Assembly: GCA_021775795.1 (NCBI GenBank)
Contig: JAJFHB010000025.1
Span: forward strand, 1-15,440
Source of the DNA: Hyphomicrobiales bacterium
GTDB lineage: Bacteria; Pseudomonadota; Alphaproteobacteria; Rhizobiales; JAJFHB01
DNA: 15,440 nucleotides
Direction: 5' to 3'
The notes beneath the pieces are model-generated. The model saw nothing but the letters and a program-made list of their open reading frames with translations. It was not told where the DNA came from and did no database searches. Below are positions 1 to 7,853 of this stretch, piece after piece (within the stretch, counting starts at the first letter, position 1; every line of letters begins with the position of its first letter). A program made the position numbers and the translations under genes.

Positions 1-190
1 GGCCTTCCGGCAAGACGCGCTGTGCCGCGCGATGTGGGGCACCGGGCAAGCAGCGCAACGCTGCCGGAGGGCCGATGTGGGCCACCGAAGGCCGGGTTAT
101 CGCGCCCGCTGGACTGCGTTACGGGCCCCTTCTGGACGGCAAGTCCACGGCGGTTCCCGTGCCTTGCCAGCAGACGCGATAACCCGGTCA
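1..190. repeat. Gene-free GC-rich DNA with nested inverted repeats
   Basis: No convincing gene lies here on either strand. Arms at 92-112 and 167-187 are reverse complements at 19 of 21 positions, including a perfect 13-base core CCGGGTTATCGCG / CGCGATAACCCGG, with a 54-base spacer. A second inverted pair is GGCCTTCCGGC (1-11) with GCCGGAGGGCC (63-73), one mismatch. A direct repeat, GATGTGGGGCACCG (31-44) and GATGTGGGCCACCG (74-87), is also present. The density of symmetry and lack of coding signal suggest a dispersed non-coding repeat or structured RNA region whose left end lies outside the window. The function is unknown. Confidence 0.55.
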
Positions 191-193
191 AAC

Positions 194-222
194 CGATTTC
201 ATATCGACGTGAAATGCTCTAG
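194..222 (-). repeat. Dispersed CTAGAGCATTTC repeat, copy A
   Basis: Read on the minus strand, this begins CTAGAGCATTTCACGT (222 to 207) and ends in GAAATCG. It matches copy B at 5522-5550 at 24 of 29 positions, 16 of them consecutive. It lies between the palindromic block at the left edge and the 3' end of ccmB. Intergenic sequences starting CTAGAGCATTT are, from memory, frequent in Hyphomicrobiales. I infer that this is one of that family. Confidence 0.6.
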
Positions 223-290
223 TACGCCCGGATCAATTGGGCAATGGGGTCGATTGCTGCAAGATCCGCTCTCGCACACGACTGCATCAC

Positions 291-959
291 TTATCTGTAA
301 TGACTTCGGATCGCGGCAGCGGCAGCAACAGGGCACAGGACCAGAGACGCCAGGGACAATGCTGCCAGGATCAGAAGTGACGGGGTGAAGAGATCAGGCA
401 TTGTGTTTGCACCGGAGGAGGCGCTGACGCCAAAGATCAAAACCGGAATGTAGAGTGGCAGAATCAACAGGGAAACCAGCAAACCGCCGCGCCGGATATC
501 CAGGGTGAGTGCAGCCCCAAGCCCCGCCAGGAAGCTGAGAGCCGGGGTGCCGAGCAGGGTAGAAACAATGAGCGGACCGGCTGCCTGCGGGTCGAGGTTC
601 AACAACAATCCGAACACCGGTGCGAGAATTGCCAGCGGCACACTGGTTGATAGCCAGTGGGCGACGGTCTTGCAGATAACAATGAGTTCAAGCGGTGCTG
701 GACCCATCATCATCTGCTCCAGAGAGCCATCCTCATGGTCGGGCTGGAAGAGGCGGTCGACAGAGAGCAGGACGGATAGGAGCAGCGCAATCCATATGGC
801 GCCCGGGGCAATGCGCTGCAGCAATGCATTATCGGGGCCGAGGCCAATCGGCAGAAGAATGACGACCACAAGAAAGAAGCCCAGGGCTGTGCCGACGCCA
901 CCGCCCTGGCGGTAGGCCAGCGTGAGGTCGCGGGAGATCAGTGTCCAGATGAGCTTCAC
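291..959 (-). CDS. ccmB: Haem exporter permease CcmB (cytochrome c maturation)
   Basis: The 222-residue product is the inner-membrane subunit that works with CcmA in the system I cytochrome c maturation pathway, where CcmAB uses ATP to release holo-CcmE. About six hydrophobic segments are visible, near residues 18-40, 52-70, 102-123, 131-152, 162-182 and 192-215. The motif DRLFQPDHEDGSLEQ after the second segment is typical of CcmB. Length fits the family. The start is a GTG (959-957) that overlaps the ccmA stop by four bases (GTGA), so the two are translationally coupled. The expected next gene, ccmC, is not found in the remaining 290 bases. The family call is secure. Confidence 0.95.
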   Translation of the reverse strand: MKLIWTLISRDLTLAYRQGGGVGTALGFFLVVVILLPIGLGPDNALLQRIAPGAIWIALLLSVLLSVDRLFQPDHEDGSLEQMMMGPAPLELIVICKTVAHWLSTSVPLAILAPVFGLLLNLDPQAAGPLIVSTLLGTPALSFLAGLGAALTLDIRRGGLLVSLLILPLYIPVLIFGVSASSGANTMPDLFTPSLLILAALSLASLVLCPVAAAAAIRSHYR

Positions 960-1561
960 GGCCGTACCCTTCCCTGCAGCTCAAGCTCGTTATTGAACTC
1001 AATGCCAATCTCCACATGGCTTGAAGCAATTATCATCCCGCCTTCTGCTAGATGTGGCCGCATGACATCGCAAAGGGCTTTCGTCGAAGCCTTGTCGAGG
1101 CCGACGGTCGGCTCGTCCAGAAACCAGATCGGACGTGCAATCGCGGTCAAACGGGAGAGGGTCAGGCGGCGGCGCTGCCCCGCTGACAAAAGTGCCGCCG
1201 GTATCGCTGCATGATGCATGAGGTCAAAGGGCAGCAAGTCATTTTCGTCAAAGATGCCACCATTGTAACGAACCCAGAAGGCGAGATTTTCTTCAACCGT
1301 GAGGGCTGGTTTCACAGCATTTGCATGGCCCACATAGTGAGAGTGCTGCGAGAGCGCCAGGTCATCGTGGCCGCCGTGGAGTTCAACAGAGCCTGATTCC
1401 GGCTGGATGAAGCCCGCCAGTATTCTCAGCAAGCTGGTCTTGCCCGCCCCGTTCGGTCCTGACAGCAGTAAAGCCTCCCCGCTGGACAGGGTGAAGGATA
1501 TGTCGGCGAACACGGTTCGGCCGCCCCGCACGCAGGTCACATTTTCGGCATCAATCTTCAT
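956..1561 (-). CDS. ccmA: Haem exporter ATP-binding protein CcmA
   Basis: This 201-residue ABC ATPase pairs with CcmB in cytochrome c maturation at the inner membrane. Walker A GPNGAGKT is at 35-42, the signature LSAGQ at 125-129, Walker B ending FLDE at 147-150, and the switch histidine H182 in ASSHVE. The start MKIDAENV was chosen because it matches the usual CcmA beginning and length. It has a weak AAGG upstream. The frame stays open to 1768, and another ATG at 1600 has GAGGAG directly abutting it, which is too close to serve as a normal ribosome site. The gene diverges from acnA across 324 bases. Confidence 0.94.
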   Translation of the reverse strand: MKIDAENVTCVRGGRTVFADISFTLSSGEALLLSGPNGAGKTSLLRILAGFIQPESGSVELHGGHDDLALSQHSHYVGHANAVKPALTVEENLAFWVRYNGGIFDENDLLPFDLMHHAAIPAALLSAGQRRRLTLSRLTAIARPIWFLDEPTVGLDKASTKALCDVMRPHLAEGGMIIASSHVEIGIEFNNELELQGRVRP

Positions 1562-1663
1562 CGGCCTTGAAGCATCGCCCCGCGCATTCCACCTTTTCAT
1601 CTCCTCTACAGCAACAGAGCCTTCGGGGCTATACAAACGGAAAATGCCGCATTCAACTTCGGC

Positions 1664-1680
1664 TTTAGAATTATTGGCAA
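1664..1680. promoter_or_regulatory. Possible Irr (iron control element) box
   Basis: The sequence is TTTAGAATTATTGGCAA. The left half TTTAGAA is identical to the half-site of the Irr box known in Hyphomicrobiales (roughly TTTAGAA-N3-TTCTAAA). The right half matches only at TT and AA. It lies about 100 bases upstream of ccmA and 205 upstream of acnA. Haem and iron-sulfur genes are known classes of Irr targets, so the context fits, but a 7-base half-site could occur by chance. Confidence 0.3.
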
Positions 1681-1787
1681 AGCCGGGCAAACCGGATACA
1701 CAAGCAGCCATCATCCCAGCGGGACAGCATTTTTGGCGCGATTGATTCGTGCATGTCTGTTGCGGCACTTACACGCGTTGGCCTTCT

Positions 1788-1804
1788 GCAGGAAGTATTC
1801 CTGC
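1788..1804. promoter_or_regulatory. Perfect 17-base palindrome upstream of acnA
   Basis: GCAGGAAGTATTCCTGC has 7-base perfect arms around GTA. It lies 81 bases upstream of the chosen acnA start. Its form suits an operator for a dimeric regulator. I do not recognise the regulator, and it does not match the LexA spacing of alphaproteobacteria. Confidence 0.35.
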
Positions 1805-1885
1805 CGTTTCGTAACACTCACGCGTCAATCGTCTGGATCGCCTAACCCTTCACCCGATATTGTTTTCAGAGCAGATGGAATTCAA

Positions 1886-4600
1886 ATGACCGGCACCACA
1901 CCTTCTTCATTGGACAGTTTCAAATGCCGCCGCAAACTTAAAGTCGGCAGCAAGACGTATGAGTATTTCAGCCTCAAGGCGGCCGAAAAAAATGGCCTGA
2001 AAAACATCTCGAAACTGCCTTTCTCCTTGAAGGTCCTTCTGGAAAACCTGTTGCGTCATGAAGATGGCCGTTCGGTCAAGGCGGCCGACATCAAGGCTAT
2101 TGCAACGTGGGTATCGAAACGCCGAAGCACGCGGGAAATCGCCTTCAGGCCGGCGCGGGTGCTCATGCAGGATTTTACCGGCGTACCAGCGGTTGTTGAT
2201 TTGGCAGCCATGAGAGATGCCATGGAATCCCTTGGCGGCAATGCAAAGAAGATCAATCCGCTGACGCCGGTGGACCTGGTCATCGATCACTCGGTCATGG
2301 TGGATCACTTCGGCACCGCCTCGTCATTCAAGGCAAATGTGGACCGCGAGTATGAGCGCAACGGCGAGCGTTACGAGTTTCTGCGCTGGGGAGCCGAAGC
2401 GTTTGACAACTTCCGCGTGGTTCCGCCGGGCACCGGCATCTGCCACCAGGTAAACCTCGAATATCTTGCCCGCACAGTGTGGACCAAGAACGAGCGTACG
2501 GCGAAGGGCACTGTGACCGTTGCCTTTCCAGACACACTGGTTGGAACCGACAGCCATACAACGATGGTCAACGGTCTGTCCGTTCTCGGCTGGGGTGTCG
2601 GCGGCATTGAAGCTGAAGCGGCCATGCTTGGCCAGCCCATATCCATGCTGATCCCGGAAGTGGTTGGTTTCAAGTTTAGCGGCAAGATGCTGGATGGCGT
2701 GACGGCCACGGATCTGGTTTTGACCGTGGTGCAGATGCTTCGCGAGAAAGGCGTGGTCGGCAAATTTGGTGAATTCTTTGGTCCCGGCCTCAACAATCTC
2801 TCGCTTGAGGATCAGGCAACGATTGCCAACATGGCGCCGGAGTATGGGGCGACCTGCGGGATCTTTCCGATCGATGCCGATACACTCAACTATCTTTCCG
2901 CAACCGGCCGCTCGACGGCTCAGGTCGCGCTCGTCGAAAAATACGCCCGGGCGCAGGGCATGTACCGGACGCGTAATGCTGCAGACCCGGTGTTCACGGA
3001 TACGCTGGAGCTTGATCTCGCAAGTGTTGAACCCAGCCTTGCCGGTCCAAAGCGCCCGCAGGACCGGGTTGCTCTCAAGAATGCAGCACCTGCATTTGCA
3101 ACTTCCCTGAGTGGCGAATTTGGCAAAACCGAGGGACATGGTGAGCGCTTTGCCGTGGAGGATTCCAATTTCGACCTTGGCCACGGCGATGTGGTGATTG
3201 CAGCCATTACGTCGTGCACCAATACCTCCAATCCATCCGTCATGATCGGCGCCGGCCTGTTGGCGCGCAATGCGATCAAGAAGGGTCTTACCGTCAAGCC
3301 GTGGGTGAAGACGTCGCTGGCGCCGGGAAGTCAGGTGGTGACGGAGTATCTGAAGAAATCCGGCCTGCAAAAAGACCTGAACAAGCTCGGCTTCGACCTG
3401 GTTGGATATGGCTGCACCACGTGTATCGGTAATTCCGGGCCGCTGCCTGAGGCGATATCGAAGACCATATCAAAGAATGATCTGGTGGCCTGTTCCGTCC
3501 TGTCGGGCAATCGCAACTTTGAAGGGCGGATCAGCCCTGATGTGCGGGCGAACTATCTCGCCTCACCTCCCCTCGTGGTTGCGTATGCTCTTGCCGGCAA
3601 CATGCAGATTGATCTGGTCAATGATCCCCTTGGCCATACGCGCAAAGGTGAGCCTGTCTTTCTTCGCGACATCTGGCCAGACTCGCTCGAAATTGCCGAT
3701 CTGGTGCGCAGTTCAGTCACGAAGAGCATGTTCAAGAGCCGTTACAAGGATGTTTTTCGTGGCGACACCAAATGGCGGAAGATCAAAGTCGAAGGCGGCC
3801 TGACGTATGGCTGGAACAAGAAGTCGACCTACGTGCAGCATCCGCCGTATTTTCACGAAATGGCCAGCACGCCGGAGCCGGTAAAAGACGTGGCGGATGC
3901 ACGGGTGCTTGGGTTGTTCCTGGATTCGATAACCACTGACCACATTTCTCCAGCCGGGGCGATCAAGTCGGGCGGCCCAGCCGGAGATTATCTGACCGGT
4001 CGCAAAGTGAAGCGTATCGATTTTAACTCCTATGGTTCGCGGCGCGGCAATCATGAGGTCATGATGCGCGGCACATTTGCCAACATCCGCATCAAGAACC
4101 AGATGGTTCCAGGCGTTGAAGGCGGAGTGACCGTGCATCACCCCTCTGGTGAGGAGATGCCGATCTATGACGCCGCCATGCGTTACCAGAAAGAACAGGT
4201 GCCTCTGGTTGTCTTTGCCGGCAAGGAATATGGAACCGGCTCCAGCCGTGACTGGGCGGCGAAGGGAACCCTGCTGCTTGGGGTTCGTGCCGTTGTCGCG
4301 GGATCGTTTGAGCGCATTCACAGGTCAAACCTGATTGGCATGGGCGTTCTGCCGCTGGTCTTCGATGAGGGCACTTCGTGGCTGAGCCTTGGCCTGAAGG
4401 GTGATGAGACGGTTTCGATCAGCGGCCTTGATAAGAAGCTCAAGCCGAGGACGACGCTGGAAGCTGAAATTCGCTCGTCGACCGGCAAGGTTACGACAGT
4501 GCCGCTGCTCTGCCGCATCGATACGGAAGATGAGCTCGACTATTATCGTAACGGTGGCATTTTGCAGTATGTGCTGCGAAACCTGGCAAAGGCTGCCTGA
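1886..4600 (+). CDS. acnA: Aconitate hydratase A
   Basis: This 904-residue enzyme interconverts citrate and isocitrate through cis-aconitate in the TCA cycle, using a [4Fe-4S] cluster. The three cluster cysteines are C444 ([10 protein letters not shown]), C510 and C513 ([14 protein letters not shown]), with the spacing of the AcnA/IRP1 type. GTDSHTT is at 220-226, and SSRDW at 786-790 supplies substrate-binding residues of the mobile C-terminal domain. Length is normal for AcnA. The start [16 protein letters not shown] was chosen because the SLDSFKCR segment opens typical AcnA proteins. The open frame continues 51 codons upstream without family similarity. The gene diverges from ccmA. Confidence 0.97.
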   Translation: MTGTTPSSLDSFKCRRKLKVGSKTYEYFSLKAAEKNGLKNISKLPFSLKVLLENLLRHEDGRSVKAADIKAIATWVSKRRSTREIAFRPARVLMQDFTGVPAVVDLAAMRDAMESLGGNAKKINPLTPVDLVIDHSVMVDHFGTASSFKANVDREYERNGERYEFLRWGAEAFDNFRVVPPGTGICHQVNLEYLARTVWTKNERTAKGTVTVAFPDTLVGTDSHTTMVNGLSVLGWGVGGIEAEAAMLGQPISMLIPEVVGFKFSGKMLDGVTATDLVLTVVQMLREKGVVGKFGEFFGPGLNNLSLEDQATIANMAPEYGATCGIFPIDADTLNYLSATGRSTAQVALVEKYARAQGMYRTRNAADPVFTDTLELDLASVEPSLAGPKRPQDRVALKNAAPAFATSLSGEFGKTEGHGERFAVEDSNFDLGHGDVVIAAITSCTNTSNPSVMIGAGLLARNAIKKGLTVKPWVKTSLAPGSQVVTEYLKKSGLQKDLNKLGFDLVGYGCTTCIGNSGPLPEAISKTISKNDLVACSVLSGNRNFEGRISPDVRANYLASPPLVVAYALAGNMQIDLVNDPLGHTRKGEPVFLRDIWPDSLEIADLVRSSVTKSMFKSRYKDVFRGDTKWRKIKVEGGLTYGWNKKSTYVQHPPYFHEMASTPEPVKDVADARVLGLFLDSITTDHISPAGAIKSGGPAGDYLTGRKVKRIDFNSYGSRRGNHEVMMRGTFANIRIKNQMVPGVEGGVTVHHPSGEEMPIYDAAMRYQKEQVPLVVFAGKEYGTGSSRDWAAKGTLLLGVRAVVAGSFERIHRSNLIGMGVLPLVFDEGTSWLSLGLKGDETVSISGLDKKLKPRTTLEAEIRSSTGKVTTVPLLCRIDTEDELDYYRNGGILQYVLRNLAKAA

Positions 4601-4720
4601 GGCGCCCAGGCACTGGTGCTGTGCGAAACTGTTGAAAGGTAATGGTGGTCTTGTGGTAGCACATCGGCTCACCCCAAGTTTACTCGCCCGTGACGCCGCG
4701 CTCCACTATGTTCGCGTGCT

Positions 4721-5491
4721 ATGAACATCGTGAGCAAAATTATATCGGCCGCAACGATTGGCGCCCTCGCCCTTACGGCAGGCGTTGGGGGCGACACGGG
4801 AAGCACGCAGGCTCATGCTGATGATGCGCCTGTTGTTGTCGAGTTGTTCACCAGCCAGGGATGCTCTTCGTGTCCGCCTGCAGACGCGTTGTTGGGCGAG
4901 TTGACCCGGCGTGCCGATGTTATTGCTCTGACCATGCCCGTCGACTACTGGGACTATAACGGTTGGAAGGACACGCTGGCGTCCCCTGCCTATACCAACA
5001 GACAGCATTCCTACGCGCGGCTTCGCGGCGATAGCAAGGTTTACACACCGCAGATGGTTTTCAACGGCCGCACCCATGCGGTCGGCAGTCAGCGGGGTGC
5101 TGTTGAGCAGGCAATTAGTAATGAACGGGAGGCCGCCGAGGGTCAAAGCGTGGCGGTGACCATTGGTTCATCGGATGATGAAATCATGGTGACCGTTGCA
5201 GGGCGTGATGGTGATGCGCCCCATGCAACCATCTGGCTTTTGCTGACGTCCAAAACGGAAGACGTCCAGATTGGCCGCGGTGAAAACAGCGGCCGCACGG
5301 TTACATATTATAATGTCGTGCGCATGATGATGCCCATCGGCCAGTGGCAGGGCGAGGCTCTGGAAACGTCCCTGCCTAAAACTGATCTGATGGAAGGCTA
5401 TGATGGCTGTACCGTCATCCTTCAAGTAGACGGTGCCGGTCCTATTCTCGGCGCGGCCTATCTCGACAACACGATCGTGGCCTCCAACTAG
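4721..5491 (+). CDS. Secreted DUF1223 thioredoxin-like protein
   Basis: The 256-residue protein has a signal peptide (hydrophobic residues about 7-22, likely cleavage after AHA near residue 33), so it should be periplasmic or exported. Mature residues begin VVVELFTSQGCSSCPPAD, the hallmark of DUF1223, which has a thioredoxin-like fold. The CxxC pair is C48/C51. VDYWDYNGWKD and VYTPQMVFNGR are further conserved blocks. A thiol-disulfide role is plausible from the CxxC motif but unproven. It follows acnA by 120 bases in the same direction. I see no clear ribosome site upstream of the ATG. Confidence 0.88.
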   Translation: MNIVSKIISAATIGALALTAGVGGDTGSTQAHADDAPVVVELFTSQGCSSCPPADALLGELTRRADVIALTMPVDYWDYNGWKDTLASPAYTNRQHSYARLRGDSKVYTPQMVFNGRTHAVGSQRGAVEQAISNEREAAEGQSVAVTIGSSDDEIMVTVAGRDGDAPHATIWLLLTSKTEDVQIGRGENSGRTVTYYNVVRMMMPIGQWQGEALETSLPKTDLMEGYDGCTVILQVDGAGPILGAAYLDNTIVASN

Positions 5492-5521
5492 CAAAACGGC
5501 TCAGCAGCGTTCGGGCAAGAT

Positions 5522-5550
5522 CGATTCCCTACACACGTGAAATGCTCTAG
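5522..5550 (-). repeat. Dispersed CTAGAGCATTTC repeat, copy B (supplies the htpG stop)
   Basis: On the minus strand the repeat reads CTAGAGCATTTCACGT followed by a variable stretch and GGAATCG. It shares 16 consecutive bases and 24 of 29 overall with copy A (194-222). It fills most of the 55-base gap between the convergent DUF1223 and htpG genes. Its first bases, CTAG, overlap the htpG stop codon TAG (5549-5547). Confidence 0.65.
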
Positions 5551-7490
5551 GCCTCGAGCCCACGCGACAGCACACGGCTCAGCCGGTTTGCAAATGCTGC
5601 GGGATCGGAAACGACCTCTCCATCGAGAATGTGAGCCTGATCCAGCAACAGCCAGGCTGCGTCTTCCAGGGTTTCATCAACGCCGCCGGACTTGGCACGC
5701 TGGGCCAGCGATTTTATCATGTCGTGGCTCGGGTTGACTTCGAGTATGGGAGCTTGCCGATCAATGCCCTCGGGGCGGTGTTGTGCCAGCAGCTTTTCGA
5801 GATTGCGGTCCATCGCAGCAGCATCAGCCACGAGGCAAACGGCGCTTTCACGCAAGCGGTCTGACTTGCGCACATCTGAAACTGCCTCACCGAGGGTCTG
5901 TTTTATTGCGGCTATGAGAGTGGCTATGTCGACCGCATCAGCTTCGTCCCCGGTCTTTTCGACGTCTTCACCGGCGATATTCTCCAGATCCGCTGCGCCC
6001 TGGGTTGCTGACTTGAACGGCTTGCCTTCAAAGCCAAGAGCAGACGTGATCCAGAAGTTGTCAACGGGATCATTGAGCAGCAGGACTTCAACACCCTTGG
6101 CCCGAAAACCCTCAATCTGAGGGCTGGAAAGAGCCTTTTCGGCGGTTTCGGCGGTGACATAGAAAATCGCTGTCTGGTTTTCCTTCATGTCAGCGACATA
6201 TTCTTTGAGGCTGCGAATGCCATCAGCAGAATTTGTGGTTCTGAAACGGACCAGAGACAGCAATTGATCTCGACGTTCGAAATCCTCGTAGAGCCCCTCC
6301 TTGATCACCGGCCCGAAGGCTTTCCACAATTCTTCGAACTTGTCGGCTTCCTTGTCCGCAAGACCTTCGAGTTCGCTCAGAATTCTGTTGGTGACGGCTT
6401 TGCGGATGGAGGCGACAATCGGATTGTTCTGCAGCATCTCGCGGGAAATGTTGAGGGGCATGTCCTCAGAGTCGATGACGCCACGCACAAAGCGCAGATA
6501 GCCCGGCAGCACTTCGGCATCATCGGTAATGAACACACGTTTCACATAGAGCTTCAGGCGACCGCGGCGATCCGCATCGAAGAGATCAAACGGGCGCTGG
6601 GTCGGGACGAACAACAAAACCGTATACTCGTGCCGGCCTTCTGCCCTGTAGTGCAATGTGAGGGCGGGTTCGTCGAACATGCCGCCGACGTGGTTATAAA
6701 ATTCTTTGTACTGAGCCTCGTCGATATCCTGCTTCGGGCGTGTCCAAAGTGCGCTTGCGGTATTGAGTTGGGAGGGTGCCTGGGCCTCCCCCTCTTCGGT
6801 AGTGCCGGAGGATGCAAGCTCAATGGGAAAGCTGACGTGATCCGAATAGGTCTTCACGATGTCGCGTAGACGGCTTTCATGGGCATACTCGGTGGCATCA
6901 TCCTTGAGATGAAGAATGATCGTGCTGCCGCGTCCGGGCGGGTTCTGTTCGGGCTCCGCTGGCGCTACGGAAAAGCTGCCCGATCCATCTGATGTCCAAC
7001 ACCAGGCTGCGTCCTCGCCGGCGCGGCGGCTGAAGACCTCGACTTTGTCGGCAACCATGAAGGCTGAGTAAAATCCGACACCAAACTGGCCGATAAGCTG
7101 AACATCGCCGTCCTTACCTTCAAGACGCTGCAGAAACGCCTCAGTGCCGGAACGTGCGATTGTCCCGAGATTCTCAATCAATTCTTCGCGGGACATGCCA
7201 ATGCCATTGTCAGTGATGACAATCGTGCCGGCGGCAGAATCGGCCGCAATGGTGATTTTCAGTTCCGGGTCATCGCCAAACAGATCCGCATTTGTGATCG
7301 CTTCGTAGCGTAACTTGTCACATGCATCTGCAGCGTTTGATATGAGCTCCCGCAGAAAGACTTCCGTCTCGGAGTAGACGGAATGCACCATCAGGCGGAG
7401 AAGCTTTGATACTTCCGCCTGGAACTCAAACGATTCGGGCGATCCGCCCTCTGTCGTGCCGGGACCCTCGGTCTTTTCTGATTTTGCCAT
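5547..7490 (-). CDS. htpG: Molecular chaperone HtpG (bacterial Hsp90)
   Basis: This 647-residue cytosolic ATP-dependent chaperone of the Hsp90 family helps fold and remodel client proteins under stress. The N-terminal GHKL ATPase domain shows ELISNAADA at 48-56 (E48 is the catalytic glutamate), DNGIGM at 94-99 and the lid region QFGVGFYSAFMVADKV ending near 150. The middle domain contains LPLNISREMLQNN, with the conserved arginine that contacts ATP. Length is slightly above the family norm because of a charged N-terminal extension of about 14 residues. The stop codon lies within a dispersed repeat. A heat-shock-like promoter candidate lies just upstream. Confidence 0.98.
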   Translation of the reverse strand: MAKSEKTEGPGTTEGGSPESFEFQAEVSKLLRLMVHSVYSETEVFLRELISNAADACDKLRYEAITNADLFGDDPELKITIAADSAAGTIVITDNGIGMSREELIENLGTIARSGTEAFLQRLEGKDGDVQLIGQFGVGFYSAFMVADKVEVFSRRAGEDAAWCWTSDGSGSFSVAPAEPEQNPPGRGSTIILHLKDDATEYAHESRLRDIVKTYSDHVSFPIELASSGTTEEGEAQAPSQLNTASALWTRPKQDIDEAQYKEFYNHVGGMFDEPALTLHYRAEGRHEYTVLLFVPTQRPFDLFDADRRGRLKLYVKRVFITDDAEVLPGYLRFVRGVIDSEDMPLNISREMLQNNPIVASIRKAVTNRILSELEGLADKEADKFEELWKAFGPVIKEGLYEDFERRDQLLSLVRFRTTNSADGIRSLKEYVADMKENQTAIFYVTAETAEKALSSPQIEGFRAKGVEVLLLNDPVDNFWITSALGFEGKPFKSATQGAADLENIAGEDVEKTGDEADAVDIATLIAAIKQTLGEAVSDVRKSDRLRESAVCLVADAAAMDRNLEKLLAQHRPEGIDRQAPILEVNPSHDMIKSLAQRAKSGGVDETLEDAAWLLLDQAHILDGEVVSDPAAFANRLSRVLSRGLEA

Positions 7491-7535
7491 ACCTGTCCGA
7501 ATTGTTCTGATGTGTCTGGAGCAAACTTGTGCGCC

Positions 7536-7566
7536 AGATATTGTTCAGAACGCAACCGGAATCAAG
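7536..7566 (-). promoter_or_regulatory. Candidate RpoH-type promoter of htpG
   Basis: On the minus strand CTTGAT (7566-7561) is followed 17 bases later by CAATATCT (7543-7536). This resembles the alphaproteobacterial RpoH pattern of CTTG, a spacer of 17-18 and a CYTATNT-like -10. Transcription would start about 40 bases upstream of the htpG ATG. htpG is a classical heat-shock gene, which supports the reading. The -10 match is only partial. Confidence 0.4.
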
Positions 7567-7576
7567 TAGTTGTTCG

Positions 7577-7741
7577 TCAGTGTCTGGTGGCGCTGTCCGG
7601 CTCTTGCTGCTGTGCCGTCCCGGGCATGTTTTCATTTGCAGCCAGCGACATGCCGTCGACCGGCGCATTTAGCAGCTGTTTTACACGGAGCCGGTAGTCC
7701 AGATCCCAGACACAGCGTTCAATGTCGATTGTGTTGTGCAA
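7577..7741 (-). CDS. Possible small protein upstream of htpG, 54 residues
   Basis: I do not recognise a named family. A TTG start at 7741 is preceded by GAGGA seven bases upstream, a good ribosome site. The product would be 54 residues with a plausible folded N-terminal half (DIERCVWDLDYRLRVKQLL) and a polar, glutamine-rich tail. About 69% of third codon positions are G or C, consistent with coding. The frame also extends upstream to another TTG at 7792, which lacks such a site. It lies 86 bases upstream of htpG in the same direction, so it could form a transcription unit with htpG. It could still be a chance open frame. Confidence 0.42.
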   Translation of the reverse strand: MHNTIDIERCVWDLDYRLRVKQLLNAPVDGMSLAANENMPGTAQQQEPDSATRH

Positions 7742-7796
7742 CGATCTTTCCTCAGTTGGTGTCGCAACCGGTTTCGATACCGGTCGGAACAAATGG

Positions 7797-7835
7797 AACG
7801 CAGGTACGCCACAAACAATACAAACGCAGGTACGC
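7797..7835. repeat. 13-base direct repeat, 26-base period
   Basis: AACGCAGGTACGC occurs exactly at 7797-7809 and 7823-7835, with further partial agreement after each copy (CAC versus TAC). The copies lie 55-95 bases upstream of the TTG start of the possible small protein. The spacing of about two and a half helical turns would suit paired binding sites. The binding partner is unknown. Confidence 0.5.
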
Positions 7836-7853
7836 TACTTACTGAGAAAAATG

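Larger units (their letters stand above)
1562..1885. promoter_or_regulatory. Divergent ccmA / acnA control region
   Basis: These 324 bases separate two divergent genes and must hold promoters for both. I see two candidate operator elements, listed separately: a half-perfect Irr-like box at 1664-1680 and a 17-base palindrome at 1788-1804. The word CACGCGT also occurs twice on either side of the palindrome (near 1773 and 1820). In-frame extensions of both ccmA and acnA reach into the region but lack family similarity, so I treat it as non-coding. I could not place either promoter with confidence. Confidence 0.6.

Noticed and set aside
22..388. Plus-strand open frames at the left edge
   Set aside because: Arginine/proline/alanine-rich translations of palindromic DNA with no ribosome site. 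One runs antisense into the end of ccmB.
1562..1768. N-terminal extension of ccmA to 1768 (270 residues)
   Set aside because: The extra 69 residues have no CcmA similarity, and MKIDAENV at 1561 gives the usual start and length. The ATG at 1600 has its GAGGAG directly abutting.
1733..1885. N-terminal extension of acnA by 51 codons
   Set aside because: AcnA proteins begin close to the SLDSFKCR segment. The extension is unlike the family and covers the promoter region and palindrome.
2324..3370. Long minus-strand open frame of 348 codons inside acnA
   Set aside because: It lies wholly opposite a well-conserved aconitase gene and its translation looks like a codon-bias shadow.
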